A stretch of 10,044 bases of DNA, from positions 1 to 10,044 of the forward strand of contig SKWE01000087.1 of NCBI GenBank assembly GCA_007129055.1, in the 5' to 3' direction. The notes under the pieces were generated by a model. The model was not told where the DNA came from. It saw only the letters and a program-made list of their open reading frames with translations, and did no database searches. The stretch comes from Syntrophomonadaceae bacterium (lineage in GTDB: Bacteria > Bacillota > Dethiobacteria > DTU022). Below, piece after piece: positions 1 to 6,473 of this stretch; the first letter of the stretch is position 1; each line of letters starts with the position of its first letter. The translations under genes were made by a program, and so were the position numbers.

Positions 1-107
1 GTTTTTATCTACATACCTGACAACTCAAGAAGAATGATAAATCCTGGCAGGTGCTGCAGCATATTATTATGCGTCATGTCTAATTAAAAGTTGAAGGAGG
101 AAGTGCA

Positions 108-815
108 GTGGATGATTACAGGAATAGCGCCTTCATGTTCGTGCTTGGAGCAATTGTTGCCCTGTTTGTTACTATCCAGTGTATAGTGTTTCTGCGTAAG
201 GCCTGGAGGGAAGGAAGACGAAGAGGAATTCCCGAAGAGAAGATGCGCAAAACGGTTTTATCGAGCGCAGTTTTCACCCTTGTGCCTTCACTTTCAATCC
301 TGTTAACCATGCTGACCCTTTCCGGGGCCCTGGGCCTGGCCCTGCCCTGGATTCGTCTTTCAGTAATCGGGGCTGTTACTTACGAGCTTCCGGCAGCCGA
401 AGCGGCAGCCCAGGCTACGGGGGCCAGCCTGATGGGAGCGGCAGTGCCGGTGGGTGTATTTTCGGTGATTGTCTGGGTTATGACCCTGGGAATTATGTCC
501 GGACCAATATTTATTATTGCTTACTTTAAAAAACTGCAGGGGAAGGTTAACCAGATCAAGGCCGAAGATAATCGCTGGGGGGCCCTGCTGGTTTCAGCCA
601 TGTTTGTCGGCCTGATATCGTCTTTCCTCGGCAGCGCCCTGGCAGGCGGCATGGTATCAATCCTAACCCTCTTTTCCTCGGCCCTGTTGATGGTAATCTG
701 TATTCAGATAGAACAGCGGGCAGGCTTGAAAGCTTTTAAAGATTTTGCCCTGCCGCTTAGCATGATCGGTGCCATGGCATTATCAATCCTATACAGCGGA
801 CTGCTGGGAGGTTAA
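108..815 (+). CDS. DUF5058-like integral membrane protein, first gene of a membrane-protein/M20 peptidase operon
   Basis: This 235-residue protein is almost wholly membrane-embedded. I see about six or seven hydrophobic segments, near residues 8-30, 49-75, 78-92, 110-140, 158-180, 182-200 and 212-232. A very basic cytosolic-type loop (KAWREGRRRG, residues 31-40) follows the first segment. The overall pattern, with a PSLSILLTMLTLSGALG stretch near residues 60-76, matches my recollection of the DUF5058 family of Firmicutes membrane proteins; that is recognition from memory, not a search. The start is GTG at 108, set by AAGGAGG at 94-100 with a 7-base spacer. The next gene begins 4 bases after this stop and its ribosome site lies inside this coding region, so the two are probably translationally coupled. 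The biochemical role is unknown. Context suggests one subunit of a transporter working with the M20 peptidase encoded at 1534-3045, which is inference. Confidence 0.82.
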   Translation: MDDYRNSAFMFVLGAIVALFVTIQCIVFLRKAWREGRRRGIPEEKMRKTVLSSAVFTLVPSLSILLTMLTLSGALGLALPWIRLSVIGAVTYELPAAEAAAQATGASLMGAAVPVGVFSVIVWVMTLGIMSGPIFIIAYFKKLQGKVNQIKAEDNRWGALLVSAMFVGLISSFLGSALAGGMVSILTLFSSALLMVICIQIEQRAGLKAFKDFALPLSMIGAMALSILYSGLLGG

Positions 816-819
816 GTAT

Positions 820-1518
820 ATGACAAGGGAAACAGCAAGTACTATTGACAGCAGCGTAAATAATTCCGGCAATGCCGCATACGAAGTTTCAATTCACCGC
901 ATGGGCCGAATCTGGATGAGTACGGCACTCCTGGTTATCCTGGCTGTTCCTATCTCCATCTCCCTGTTTTTTAATACCTGGCCCACTGCAGGCCCCCTGC
1001 TGGGTGGGCTGCTGCCGATCATGATGATTTATGTCCCTATCGGCATCATTGAGGTGATTACCTTTTCCCCCATGCTGGGAAGCGGCGCTACATACCTGGC
1101 CTTTACTACCGGCAATCTGACCAACCTGAAGGTGCCCTGCGCCTTAAACGCCCTGGAGATCACTGAAACAGAACCGGGCTCAGAGCAGGGTGAGGTTCTA
1201 TCAACCATTGCCGTGGCGACTTCTTCCATGGTCACCAACCTGATTTTGGTGTTGGGTGTTCTGCTTTTTGTCCAGCTAACTCCCATTTTAGCTTCACCCA
1301 CCCTGCAGCCGGCATTTGAAAACATTCTGCCTGCCCTGTTCGGGGCGCTGGGTTATCTTTATATATCGAAAAATTGGAAGCTGGCCGTTGTCCCGGTTAC
1401 CCTGATGGTCATCATATTCTTAATTGTCCCCACCGCACCGGTAGGGATTCTCATCCCCGTCAGCGCCCTTTCGGCAATCGGTGCTGCAAGGCTGATGTAT
1501 AACCGCAATCTAATTTAA
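820..1518 (+). CDS. Uncharacterised integral membrane protein, partner of the upstream DUF5058-like protein
   Basis: The protein has 232 residues. A polar N-terminus of about 30 residues is followed by about six hydrophobic segments (near 32-50, 57-80, 122-150, 164-182, 186-204 and 205-222). Between segments two and three lies a long polar stretch (about 84-120) holding GSGATYLAFTTGNLTNLK and then an acidic run (ETEPGSEQGE). That loop is the most family-specific-looking part and could be a substrate-binding or re-entrant region. ATG at 820 is preferred because GGGAGG at 806-811 sits 8 bases upstream. A longer reading from 769 would overlap the upstream gene by 47 bases and lacks a comparable ribosome site. 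The gene follows 108-815 by 4 bases and precedes the M20 gene by 15 bases, so it is a core operon member. I do not recognise a named family. Membrane location is secure, function is not. Confidence 0.8.
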   Translation: MTRETASTIDSSVNNSGNAAYEVSIHRMGRIWMSTALLVILAVPISISLFFNTWPTAGPLLGGLLPIMMIYVPIGIIEVITFSPMLGSGATYLAFTTGNLTNLKVPCALNALEITETEPGSEQGEVLSTIAVATSSMVTNLILVLGVLLFVQLTPILASPTLQPAFENILPALFGALGYLYISKNWKLAVVPVTLMVIIFLIVPTAPVGILIPVSALSAIGAARLMYNRNLI

Positions 1519-1533
1519 GGAGGCATCGGTGCG

Positions 1534-3045
1534 ATGACGACAACACTGGTAATTGGAATCCTCGTTCTGCTAATCGCAGTTCTTTTAGCCAGGGCAGCAA
1601 CTTATAAGCCTGAAGCAGCAGCAGATCATGGTGAAACCACGGCAGCAGATAAACGAAAGGTAGATGCAGCAGCAGCCGCAGAACACCTGGCTGAAATGGT
1701 GCGCTGCAAAACTGTTTCCATGGGCTATAAGAAAAAGCAGGCAGCAGAAAACGAGCCGCCCGAAGGTGAAAGTGAGTATAGCGAGTTCGTAAGGTTTCGA
1801 AGCCTGCTTGAAGCTTTATACCCCGAGAGCCACAGGGCTCTTGAAAAAGATCTGATCGATGAGCACTCACTGCTTTACAGGTGGAAAGGTGTATCTGACG
1901 ACAAGCCGCTGGTTTTGATGGCTCATTATGATGTCGTGCCGGCCGATGCCGGAGATTGGAAATATCCTCCCTTTGATGGGATTATAGAAGATGAGGTTAT
2001 CTGGGGTCGCGGAACCCTTGATACGAAGGCAACCCTCTGCGGTATATTCGAAGCAGTAGAGCTTTTGGTGAAGGAAGGTTTTACCCCGCAGCGCGATATA
2101 TACCTTTCTTTTGGCCATGACGAGGAAACGATGGGGAAAGGGGCCCTGTCCATTGTTGAACATTTAAGGGAGAAGGGCGTTCGCCCCGAAGCTGTCCTTG
2201 ATGAGGGAGGAGCAATTGTAGAAGGTGTTTTTCCCGGTATTAAGCAGCCCATAGCAGTTGTCGGTATGTCAGAAAAAGGAGTGGCAGACATAGAAGTATT
2301 GCTGCACGGCAGCGGCGGCCATTCCTCAACACCCGGCCCGGTAACTCCCTTAAGCGAGCTGAGCAAAGTAATCCTGCGCCTTAATAAAAACCCCTTTCCC
2401 GTTTACCTGCCCGGTGAGGTGCTGGAAATGTTTGCAGTGCTGGGCAGGCACATGCCCTTCGGTTTTAAAATTATTTTTGCCAACCTCTGGTTATTCAAGC
2501 CTCTGTTGAAGGTTGTGCTGCCCGCTTTAAGCAGGGAGCTTAATGCCCTGTGCAGGACCACCTGTGTGTTTACAATGGCCGAGGGAAGCAGGGCCAGCAA
2601 TGTTCTTCCGGAAAAAGTTAGGGCAGTTGCCAACCTGCGTCTGTCGGCTGCTGATCCCCTGGAAAATGCGCTTAAGCATGTGAAGAGTAACGCGGAAAAA
2701 GCGGTAAAAAAATCTCTAAACGCCAAAGAGCCTTATAAATTGGAAGTAAATATTGTTCACGGTCATAACGCTTCACCATCGTCAAGCACTTCATCAACCG
2801 CCTATAAAAAGCTGAAAGAAACTGTAGAGCAAACTTTTGAAGGAACCATTGTCACTCCCTACATTATGCTGGGCGCATCAGATTCACGTCACTACTGCGC
2901 CATCTGTGACAATGTACTGCGGTTTTCGCCGATCCGGATGAGCAAAGATGAGCTGCGCAGTATTCACGGGATTGATGAAAGAATCCCGGCAGCCAAGCTG
3001 GAAGGGGTTGTCGTATTCTACCTGAACCTGATCTGCAGATCATAA
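1534..3045 (+). CDS. M20-family zinc metallopeptidase with N-terminal membrane anchor (PM20D1/carboxypeptidase S-like)
   Basis: This 503-residue M20-type hydrolase would split peptide or N-acyl amino acid amide bonds with two metal ions. The expected residues are present: HYDVVP (H131, D133) for the first ligand and its partner, GRGTLDTK with bridging D163, GHDEET with catalytic base E197 and ligand E198, LDEGG with D223, and IHGIDERIP with H478. GGHSSTP (H263) marks the inserted lid or dimerisation domain, whose histidine completes the active site in many family members. The spacing and the GHDEE and DEGG wording resemble the PM20D1/CPS1 branch more than DapE or PepT. Residues 4-19 form one hydrophobic helix, so the enzyme is probably membrane-tethered, and an Ala-rich linker (about 25-50) separates anchor and catalytic domain. 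ATG 1534 is supported by AAGGAGG at 1517-1523, which overlaps the preceding stop. The two membrane proteins upstream suggest that transport and hydrolysis are linked. The substrate is unknown. Confidence 0.93.
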   Translation: MTTTLVIGILVLLIAVLLARAATYKPEAAADHGETTAADKRKVDAAAAAEHLAEMVRCKTVSMGYKKKQAAENEPPEGESEYSEFVRFRSLLEALYPESHRALEKDLIDEHSLLYRWKGVSDDKPLVLMAHYDVVPADAGDWKYPPFDGIIEDEVIWGRGTLDTKATLCGIFEAVELLVKEGFTPQRDIYLSFGHDEETMGKGALSIVEHLREKGVRPEAVLDEGGAIVEGVFPGIKQPIAVVGMSEKGVADIEVLLHGSGGHSSTPGPVTPLSELSKVILRLNKNPFPVYLPGEVLEMFAVLGRHMPFGFKIIFANLWLFKPLLKVVLPALSRELNALCRTTCVFTMAEGSRASNVLPEKVRAVANLRLSAADPLENALKHVKSNAEKAVKKSLNAKEPYKLEVNIVHGHNASPSSSTSSTAYKKLKETVEQTFEGTIVTPYIMLGASDSRHYCAICDNVLRFSPIRMSKDELRSIHGIDERIPAAKLEGVVVFYLNLICRS

Positions 3046-3052
3046 CTGGATT

Positions 3053-3061
3053 TGGTATAAT
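3053..3061 (+). promoter_or_regulatory. Extended -10 promoter for the CAP-domain gene
   Basis: TGGTATAAT at 3053-3061 is a perfect -10 hexamer (3056-3061) with the TG extension, lying 8 bases after the stop of the M20 peptidase gene. No convincing -35 is visible at the usual distance, but an extended -10 often compensates. Transcription would start near 3068. This falls between the GTG/ATG pair at 3084/3087 and the M20 stop, leaving a leader of about 73 bases for the preferred start at 3141. Confidence 0.6.
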
Positions 3062-3140
3062 AGGCTGGTAGAATAAAGAACAGGTGATGGCGAATGTTTA
3101 TTTACTTAAATTACTCAACATGTGGAAAGGATACAGGCAG

Positions 3141-3884
3141 ATGAGGTTAAAAAGATACCTGCACCTGGCCCTGTTTTTAAGCTTGCTTCTGCTATTGCCA
3201 GTGCTGCTGTACATGGTTGAAGCTAATAATCCTGATTCAATCATGTATACAATCGAGGGAGAAGGCGGTCTGCCTGCAGAAAATGATATTGAAGGGATTA
3301 ATTATTATACCCTGATCTATGAGCATGATAAAAATAAAGTTGTTTTTAGTTTTAAAAATCCCGGGGAAGAGATTGACGCCGAGAAAGGTCCTGAATTAAA
3401 AACAGACAATCCTGATGCACCACCTTCCACTGTCGGCAGTTCATCCTCAACATCAAGCCAGGTGGCATCCGGGACAACCGGCGGCAGTTCGGCACTCAGC
3501 TCCAAGGAGCGGGAGATGTTAAACCTGGTTAACCAGGCCCGCGGTAATGCCGGCCTTTCCCAGCTCCAGGTCTGCAGTGAACTTACCCGTGCTGCCAGGG
3601 CGAAAAGCAAGGATATGGTTGACAACAGCTACTTCAGCCACACCTCTCCACGGTACGGGGGCCTGGAAGGGCTTTTAAGAAATTTTGGAATCAGCTACCG
3701 TTCTGCGGGAGAAAACCTGGCCATGAATTCCAGTGGGTCAGTCAGCGCTGCTCACAACTCTTTAATGAATTCACCCGGGCACCGCGATAATATTTTAGGC
3801 AGTAACTATAAGTATGTGGGAATTGGCATCCATGTAAAGAGCGATGGCAGCCATTACTATACCCAGCTCTTTGTGGGACGCTAA
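3141..3884 (+). CDS. CAP (SCP/PR-1) domain exported protein, YkwD-like
   Basis: From ATG 3141 the product has 247 residues. It begins with a basic N-region (MRLKRY) and a hydrophobic core (about residues 7-25), a signal peptide or anchor. An uncharacterised segment (about 30-90) follows, then a Ser/Thr-rich linker (about 95-120) and a C-terminal CAP domain (about 120-245). CAP marks are FSHTSP (H167), SAGENLA (E191) and NSPGHRDNIL (H214), the cavity residues of the family. The Trp usually found just before xNSPGH is Leu here. Bacterial CAP proteins are extracytoplasmic; their biochemical activity is mostly undefined. I chose 3141 because AAAGGA at 3126-3131 lies 9 bases upstream and gives a standard signal peptide. 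The open frame extends to GTG 3084 and ATG 3087, which would add 18-19 residues but has only a weak ribosome site. The gene is probably transcribed from the promoter at 3053-3061 and ends at the hairpin at 3890-3934. Confidence 0.88.
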   Translation: MRLKRYLHLALFLSLLLLLPVLLYMVEANNPDSIMYTIEGEGGLPAENDIEGINYYTLIYEHDKNKVVFSFKNPGEEIDAEKGPELKTDNPDAPPSTVGSSSSTSSQVASGTTGGSSALSSKEREMLNLVNQARGNAGLSQLQVCSELTRAARAKSKDMVDNSYFSHTSPRYGGLEGLLRNFGISYRSAGENLAMNSSGSVSAAHNSLMNSPGHRDNILGSNYKYVGIGIHVKSDGSHYYTQLFVGR

Positions 3885-3889
3885 AAAAT

Positions 3890-3934
3890 AAGGGGCAGTT
3901 CCTGTTTTTATGTCCGGAGCTGTTCTTTTTGTTT
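3890..3934 (+). terminator. Imperfect rho-independent terminator after the CAP gene
   Basis: GGGCAGTTCC (3893-3902) can pair with GGAGCTGTTC (3916-3925) as a 10-base-pair stem including three G-U pairs, around a 13-base loop. It is followed directly by TTTTTGTTTG. It starts a few bases after the CAP stop codon. Because of the wobble pairs and large loop, some read-through into the YibE/F gene is likely; no separate promoter is obvious for that gene. Confidence 0.55.
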
Positions 3935-3968
3935 GCCCGAATCATTGTCAGGGACAGGAGGTTTAAAG

Positions 3969-5075
3969 ATGAGGAATATCTTATTTGCTTTTTTAGCAAT
4001 TCTTTTATTCGCCCTACCGGCAGGAGCCCAATTCGATGATGAACACTACGAACCGGAAAAGGAGTTCTTCTACCGGGGCCGTGTGCTGGAAGTTGATGAG
4101 AGTAGAGAAGAGGAGCATGATTATTATACTATTATCGAGCAGGAAGTTACTGTCCGCCTGACAAGCGGACCATACAGCGGTGAGGAAATAAGGATTTTTA
4201 ATACCTTTTTTGCCGGGGATCCTGTTTTTGATTTCCTCCTGGAAGAGGGCCAGGAGGTAATTGTTGTAACAGTGGGTGAAGAGGGGTCCTTCGAGCGGGC
4301 TTACGTGCAGGATATGGCGCGCGATCGCGGAGTTTATTACCTGGTTGCCGTGTTCCTGGTTGCCCTGCTGCTTGTCGGCCGGATGAAGGGTTTAAAGACA
4401 ATTATAACGCTTGGCGTTACAATTTTGCTGGTATTCAGGTTCCTGCTTCCCCTGCTCCTGATGGGCTACAGCCCAATTCTGCTTGCTGTATTTACCGCTA
4501 CACTGGCCGTTACCTTTACCCTATTGGTTATCGGCGGTTTTAATAAAAAATCTCTTGTTGCCATCGTGGGAACAATCAGCGGGGTGGTAGTTGCCGGCCT
4601 AATGGCTTTTTGGGCAGGCAGCCTGGCCAGGCTGACCGGTTTTGGAACCCACGAAGCCCAGATGCTTTATTTTATGGATCACACCATAGATTTCAGGGGG
4701 CTGCTCTTTGCCGGAATTATTATCGGTTCCCTTGGTGCGATTATAGATATCGGTATGTCCGTTGCTTCCGCGGCAGCAGAGATTAAACAGGCCTGTCCTG
4801 ATATAGCGCCCCGGGAACTGTTTAGAGGAGCCTTGAATGTAGGGCAGGATGTTATGGGAACCATGGCCAATACCCTAATCCTGGCCTACGTGGGTGCAGC
4901 AATCCCCATGTTGCTGCTGGTGATGGGCTATGAAATTGATTACCTGAAAGTGATCAACATGGACCTGATAGCAACTGAATTCGTGCGCGGTGTGGCCGGC
5001 AGTATCGGCCTTATTTTCGCTGTGCCCGTAACGGCAGCGCTTGCTGCTTACTTCCTCGCTGATCGAAGCGCATAA
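3969..5075 (+). CDS. YibE/F family membrane protein with extracytoplasmic N-terminal domain
   Basis: The product has 368 residues. Residues 1-20 are a signal peptide with a likely cleavage after AGA (20/21). Residues 21-118 form an acidic, beta-rich domain that should lie outside the membrane. From about 121 to the end come roughly seven to eight membrane segments. GAIIDIGMSVASAAAEI (256-272) and GQDVMGTMANTLILAYVG (292-309) are the conserved stretches I associate with the YibE/F-like family. The family has been linked to transport in Firmicutes, but no substrate or mechanism is firmly established. ATG 3969 is chosen because AGGAGG at 3956-3961 lies 7 bases upstream and the signal peptide starts exactly there; an in-frame upstream start near 3933 would bury it behind 12 extra residues. 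The gene follows the CAP gene across a leaky-looking terminator and ends before a strong bidirectional hairpin. Confidence 0.9.
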   Translation: MRNILFAFLAILLFALPAGAQFDDEHYEPEKEFFYRGRVLEVDESREEEHDYYTIIEQEVTVRLTSGPYSGEEIRIFNTFFAGDPVFDFLLEEGQEVIVVTVGEEGSFERAYVQDMARDRGVYYLVAVFLVALLLVGRMKGLKTIITLGVTILLVFRFLLPLLLMGYSPILLAVFTATLAVTFTLLVIGGFNKKSLVAIVGTISGVVVAGLMAFWAGSLARLTGFGTHEAQMLYFMDHTIDFRGLLFAGIIIGSLGAIIDIGMSVASAAAEIKQACPDIAPRELFRGALNVGQDVMGTMANTLILAYVGAAIPMLLLVMGYEIDYLKVINMDLIATEFVRGVAGSIGLIFAVPVTAALAAYFLADRSA

Positions 5076-5108
5076 AAATTATCTGGCTCACTAGGATAAA
5101 AAGAGGTT

Positions 5109-5138
5109 AAAAAGCCAGCCCGAAGGGGCTGGCTTTCA
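5109..5138. terminator. Bidirectional rho-independent terminator between convergent genes
   Basis: AAAGCCAGCCC (5111-5121) and GGGCTGGCTTT (5126-5136) form a perfect 11-base-pair stem with the 4-base loop GAAG. On the minus strand the stem ends in an unbroken run of five T, so it suits the TraB-type gene ending at 5164. On the plus strand it gives a shorter T-run after the YibE/F gene ending at 5075. It is the strongest hairpin I see in the window. Confidence 0.88.
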
Positions 5139-5163
5139 CTTGGGCTATGGAAAAATATTAAAG

Positions 5164-6336
5164 CTAGCCGAAAAAGGTATTGATAAATCTCCTGATAACG
5201 TCTGCCCCGCCTACGATCGTCCCGATTGTGCTGCCCAGGTTGGCAAAAACCACGACCAGCAGGATATGGGTAACCTTGTTGCGCCAGAAGCCTTTTAAAG
5301 TCTGAATATCTTCGGATAGATTTTCAAAATCTTCCACACTCGGTTTTCTCATGAAAGCTTCAGTAATCCCGGCAAACCAGCCTGCGGCCAGCAGGGGGCT
5401 GAGGGAGCTGATCGGGGCGGCTATAAATGCGGTTAAAATGGCCAGGGGATGGGCAAAGGCGAGCGCTGCTCCCAGGACACCGAGCGATCCGTTCCATAGA
5501 ACCCAGCTGACCATCTGCTCAACTCCCGTGGCCCTGTCGACGGAAAAGGTAGCGGCAATTATGCTGATAATCAGCAGCGGAATCAGCCATGCAATAACCT
5601 TTGTTGATTTTGATGCCGCCTTTATAGTTGAAAGTTTTTCCAGGTCATGTTCTTTATGGATTTCTTCCTTGATTCCCGGTATATGTCCCGCACCCAAAAT
5701 GGCTACAATCTTTTCGCCGGGAGCTGTTTTTATTTTTTGTGCAAGATATTTGTCGCGCTCATCAATGATGATCGATTTAAGCTGGGGGAAGGATCCGGCC
5801 AGCTCATCAAGGGCGGCGCTTAGCATATCCTTACTTTTCATTTTTTCAATATCTTCTTCGGTTAGCTCTTCACCCATGAACAGGCTGAGCATGAGCTGGA
5901 AAAATAGTTTCAGCTTGCCGAAAAATCCCACGTTGCGCCACAATCTAAGCATGGTAACCTGGATATCCCTGTCTGCCAGGCAAATTTCAGCCCCTATTTC
6001 TTTGGCAGAAAGGATGCCCTGCTTCATTTCAAGGCCAGGTTCCACTCCAAACTGCCTGGCCAGCCTTTTCTGGTAAGAGGAAACAATTAAATTAGCCAGC
6101 AGCAGGAAGGCTTTCCGCTCTTTTAAAATTTTAAAAATATCTGTATTCTTCCACCTGTCTGTATCAATCATGGCCTGGTAACGGGCCTGGCACAGCTCAA
6201 TGCAGACAGTGTCGGGGTTTTCCTCTTCTATGATCTCTTTTACCTCTTCGGCGCTCTTCTTAGATATATGAGCTGTGCCGACCAGGATTATCTGGCGGCC
6301 GTTTAACTCCAGGCGATGGATATTTTCACTTGTCAA
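5164..6336 (-). CDS. TraB/GumN (Tiki-like) family putative membrane metalloprotease
   Basis: This 390-residue protein has two parts. The N-terminal domain (about 1-240) shows the hallmarks of the TraB/PrgY/Tiki superfamily: a first GxxH, GTAHIS (G20-H23); a glutamate in CIELC (E47); DERDKYLA (E193, R194); and a second GxxH, GAGHIPGI (G215-H218). In this superfamily the paired GxxH motifs and the glutamate are proposed to bind metal and catalyse peptide cleavage. The C-terminal part (about 247-390) has four or so hydrophobic segments. Enterococcal TraB and PrgY reduce export of self sex-pheromone peptide; the role in this organism is unknown. The start is TTG at 6336, the only plausible start ahead of GTAHIS, with AAAGG at 6347-6351 ten bases upstream. 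It probably has its own promoter at 6411-6439 and ends at the strong hairpin at 5109-5138. Confidence 0.9.
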   Translation of the reverse strand: MTSENIHRLELNGRQIILVGTAHISKKSAEEVKEIIEEENPDTVCIELCQARYQAMIDTDRWKNTDIFKILKERKAFLLLANLIVSSYQKRLARQFGVEPGLEMKQGILSAKEIGAEICLADRDIQVTMLRLWRNVGFFGKLKLFFQLMLSLFMGEELTEEDIEKMKSKDMLSAALDELAGSFPQLKSIIIDERDKYLAQKIKTAPGEKIVAILGAGHIPGIKEEIHKEHDLEKLSTIKAASKSTKVIAWLIPLLIISIIAATFSVDRATGVEQMVSWVLWNGSLGVLGAALAFAHPLAILTAFIAAPISSLSPLLAAGWFAGITEAFMRKPSVEDFENLSEDIQTLKGFWRNKVTHILLVVVFANLGSTIGTIVGGADVIRRFINTFFG

Positions 6337-6410
6337 CTGATCACTACCTTTGGTAAGTACTTTCTAGATCGTTAAACTAATATGCGGTAATTAATATTTG
6401 CAACATATGG

Positions 6411-6439
6411 ATTTTATCACGGATAACTTTTGCCGACAA
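6411..6439 (-). promoter_or_regulatory. Sigma-A-type promoter for the TraB-family gene
   Basis: Read on the minus strand: TTGTCG (6439-6434, 4 of 6 matches to the -35), a 17-base spacer, then TAAAAT (6416-6411, 5 of 6 matches to the -10) preceded by TGA, which gives an extended -10. Transcription would start near 6404 and leave a leader of about 67 bases. It lies in the 137-base gap between the DUF401 and TraB-family genes, which has no clear terminator for DUF401. Confidence 0.65.
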
Positions 6440-6473
6440 CTTTGTCTTCCCCGCCGTTTCATTACAGCAGTTG

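Noticed and set aside
1..107. Search of the left edge for a promoter or upstream gene end
   Set aside because: Only AT-rich TATTAT-like stretches (about 62-70) without a matched -35 are visible; apart from the ribosome site at 94-100 nothing can be supported.
1611..1683. Clusters of GCA/GCAGCA triplets resembling a microsatellite
   Set aside because: They encode the Ala-rich linker after the membrane anchor of the M20 protein, are interrupted, and look like ordinary codon choice rather than an expanded repeat.
5351..6076. A 241-residue plus-strand open frame opposite the TraB-family gene
   Set aside because: Its product is Ser/Ile-rich with no domain signal, it has no good ribosome site, and the minus strand carries intact TraB motifs across the same interval.
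6435..6446. Short inverted repeat GACAA-CT-TTGTC over the -35 of the TraB-family promoter
   Set aside because: Arms of only five bases that do not extend outward; a chance occurrence is likely, although an operator cannot be excluded.
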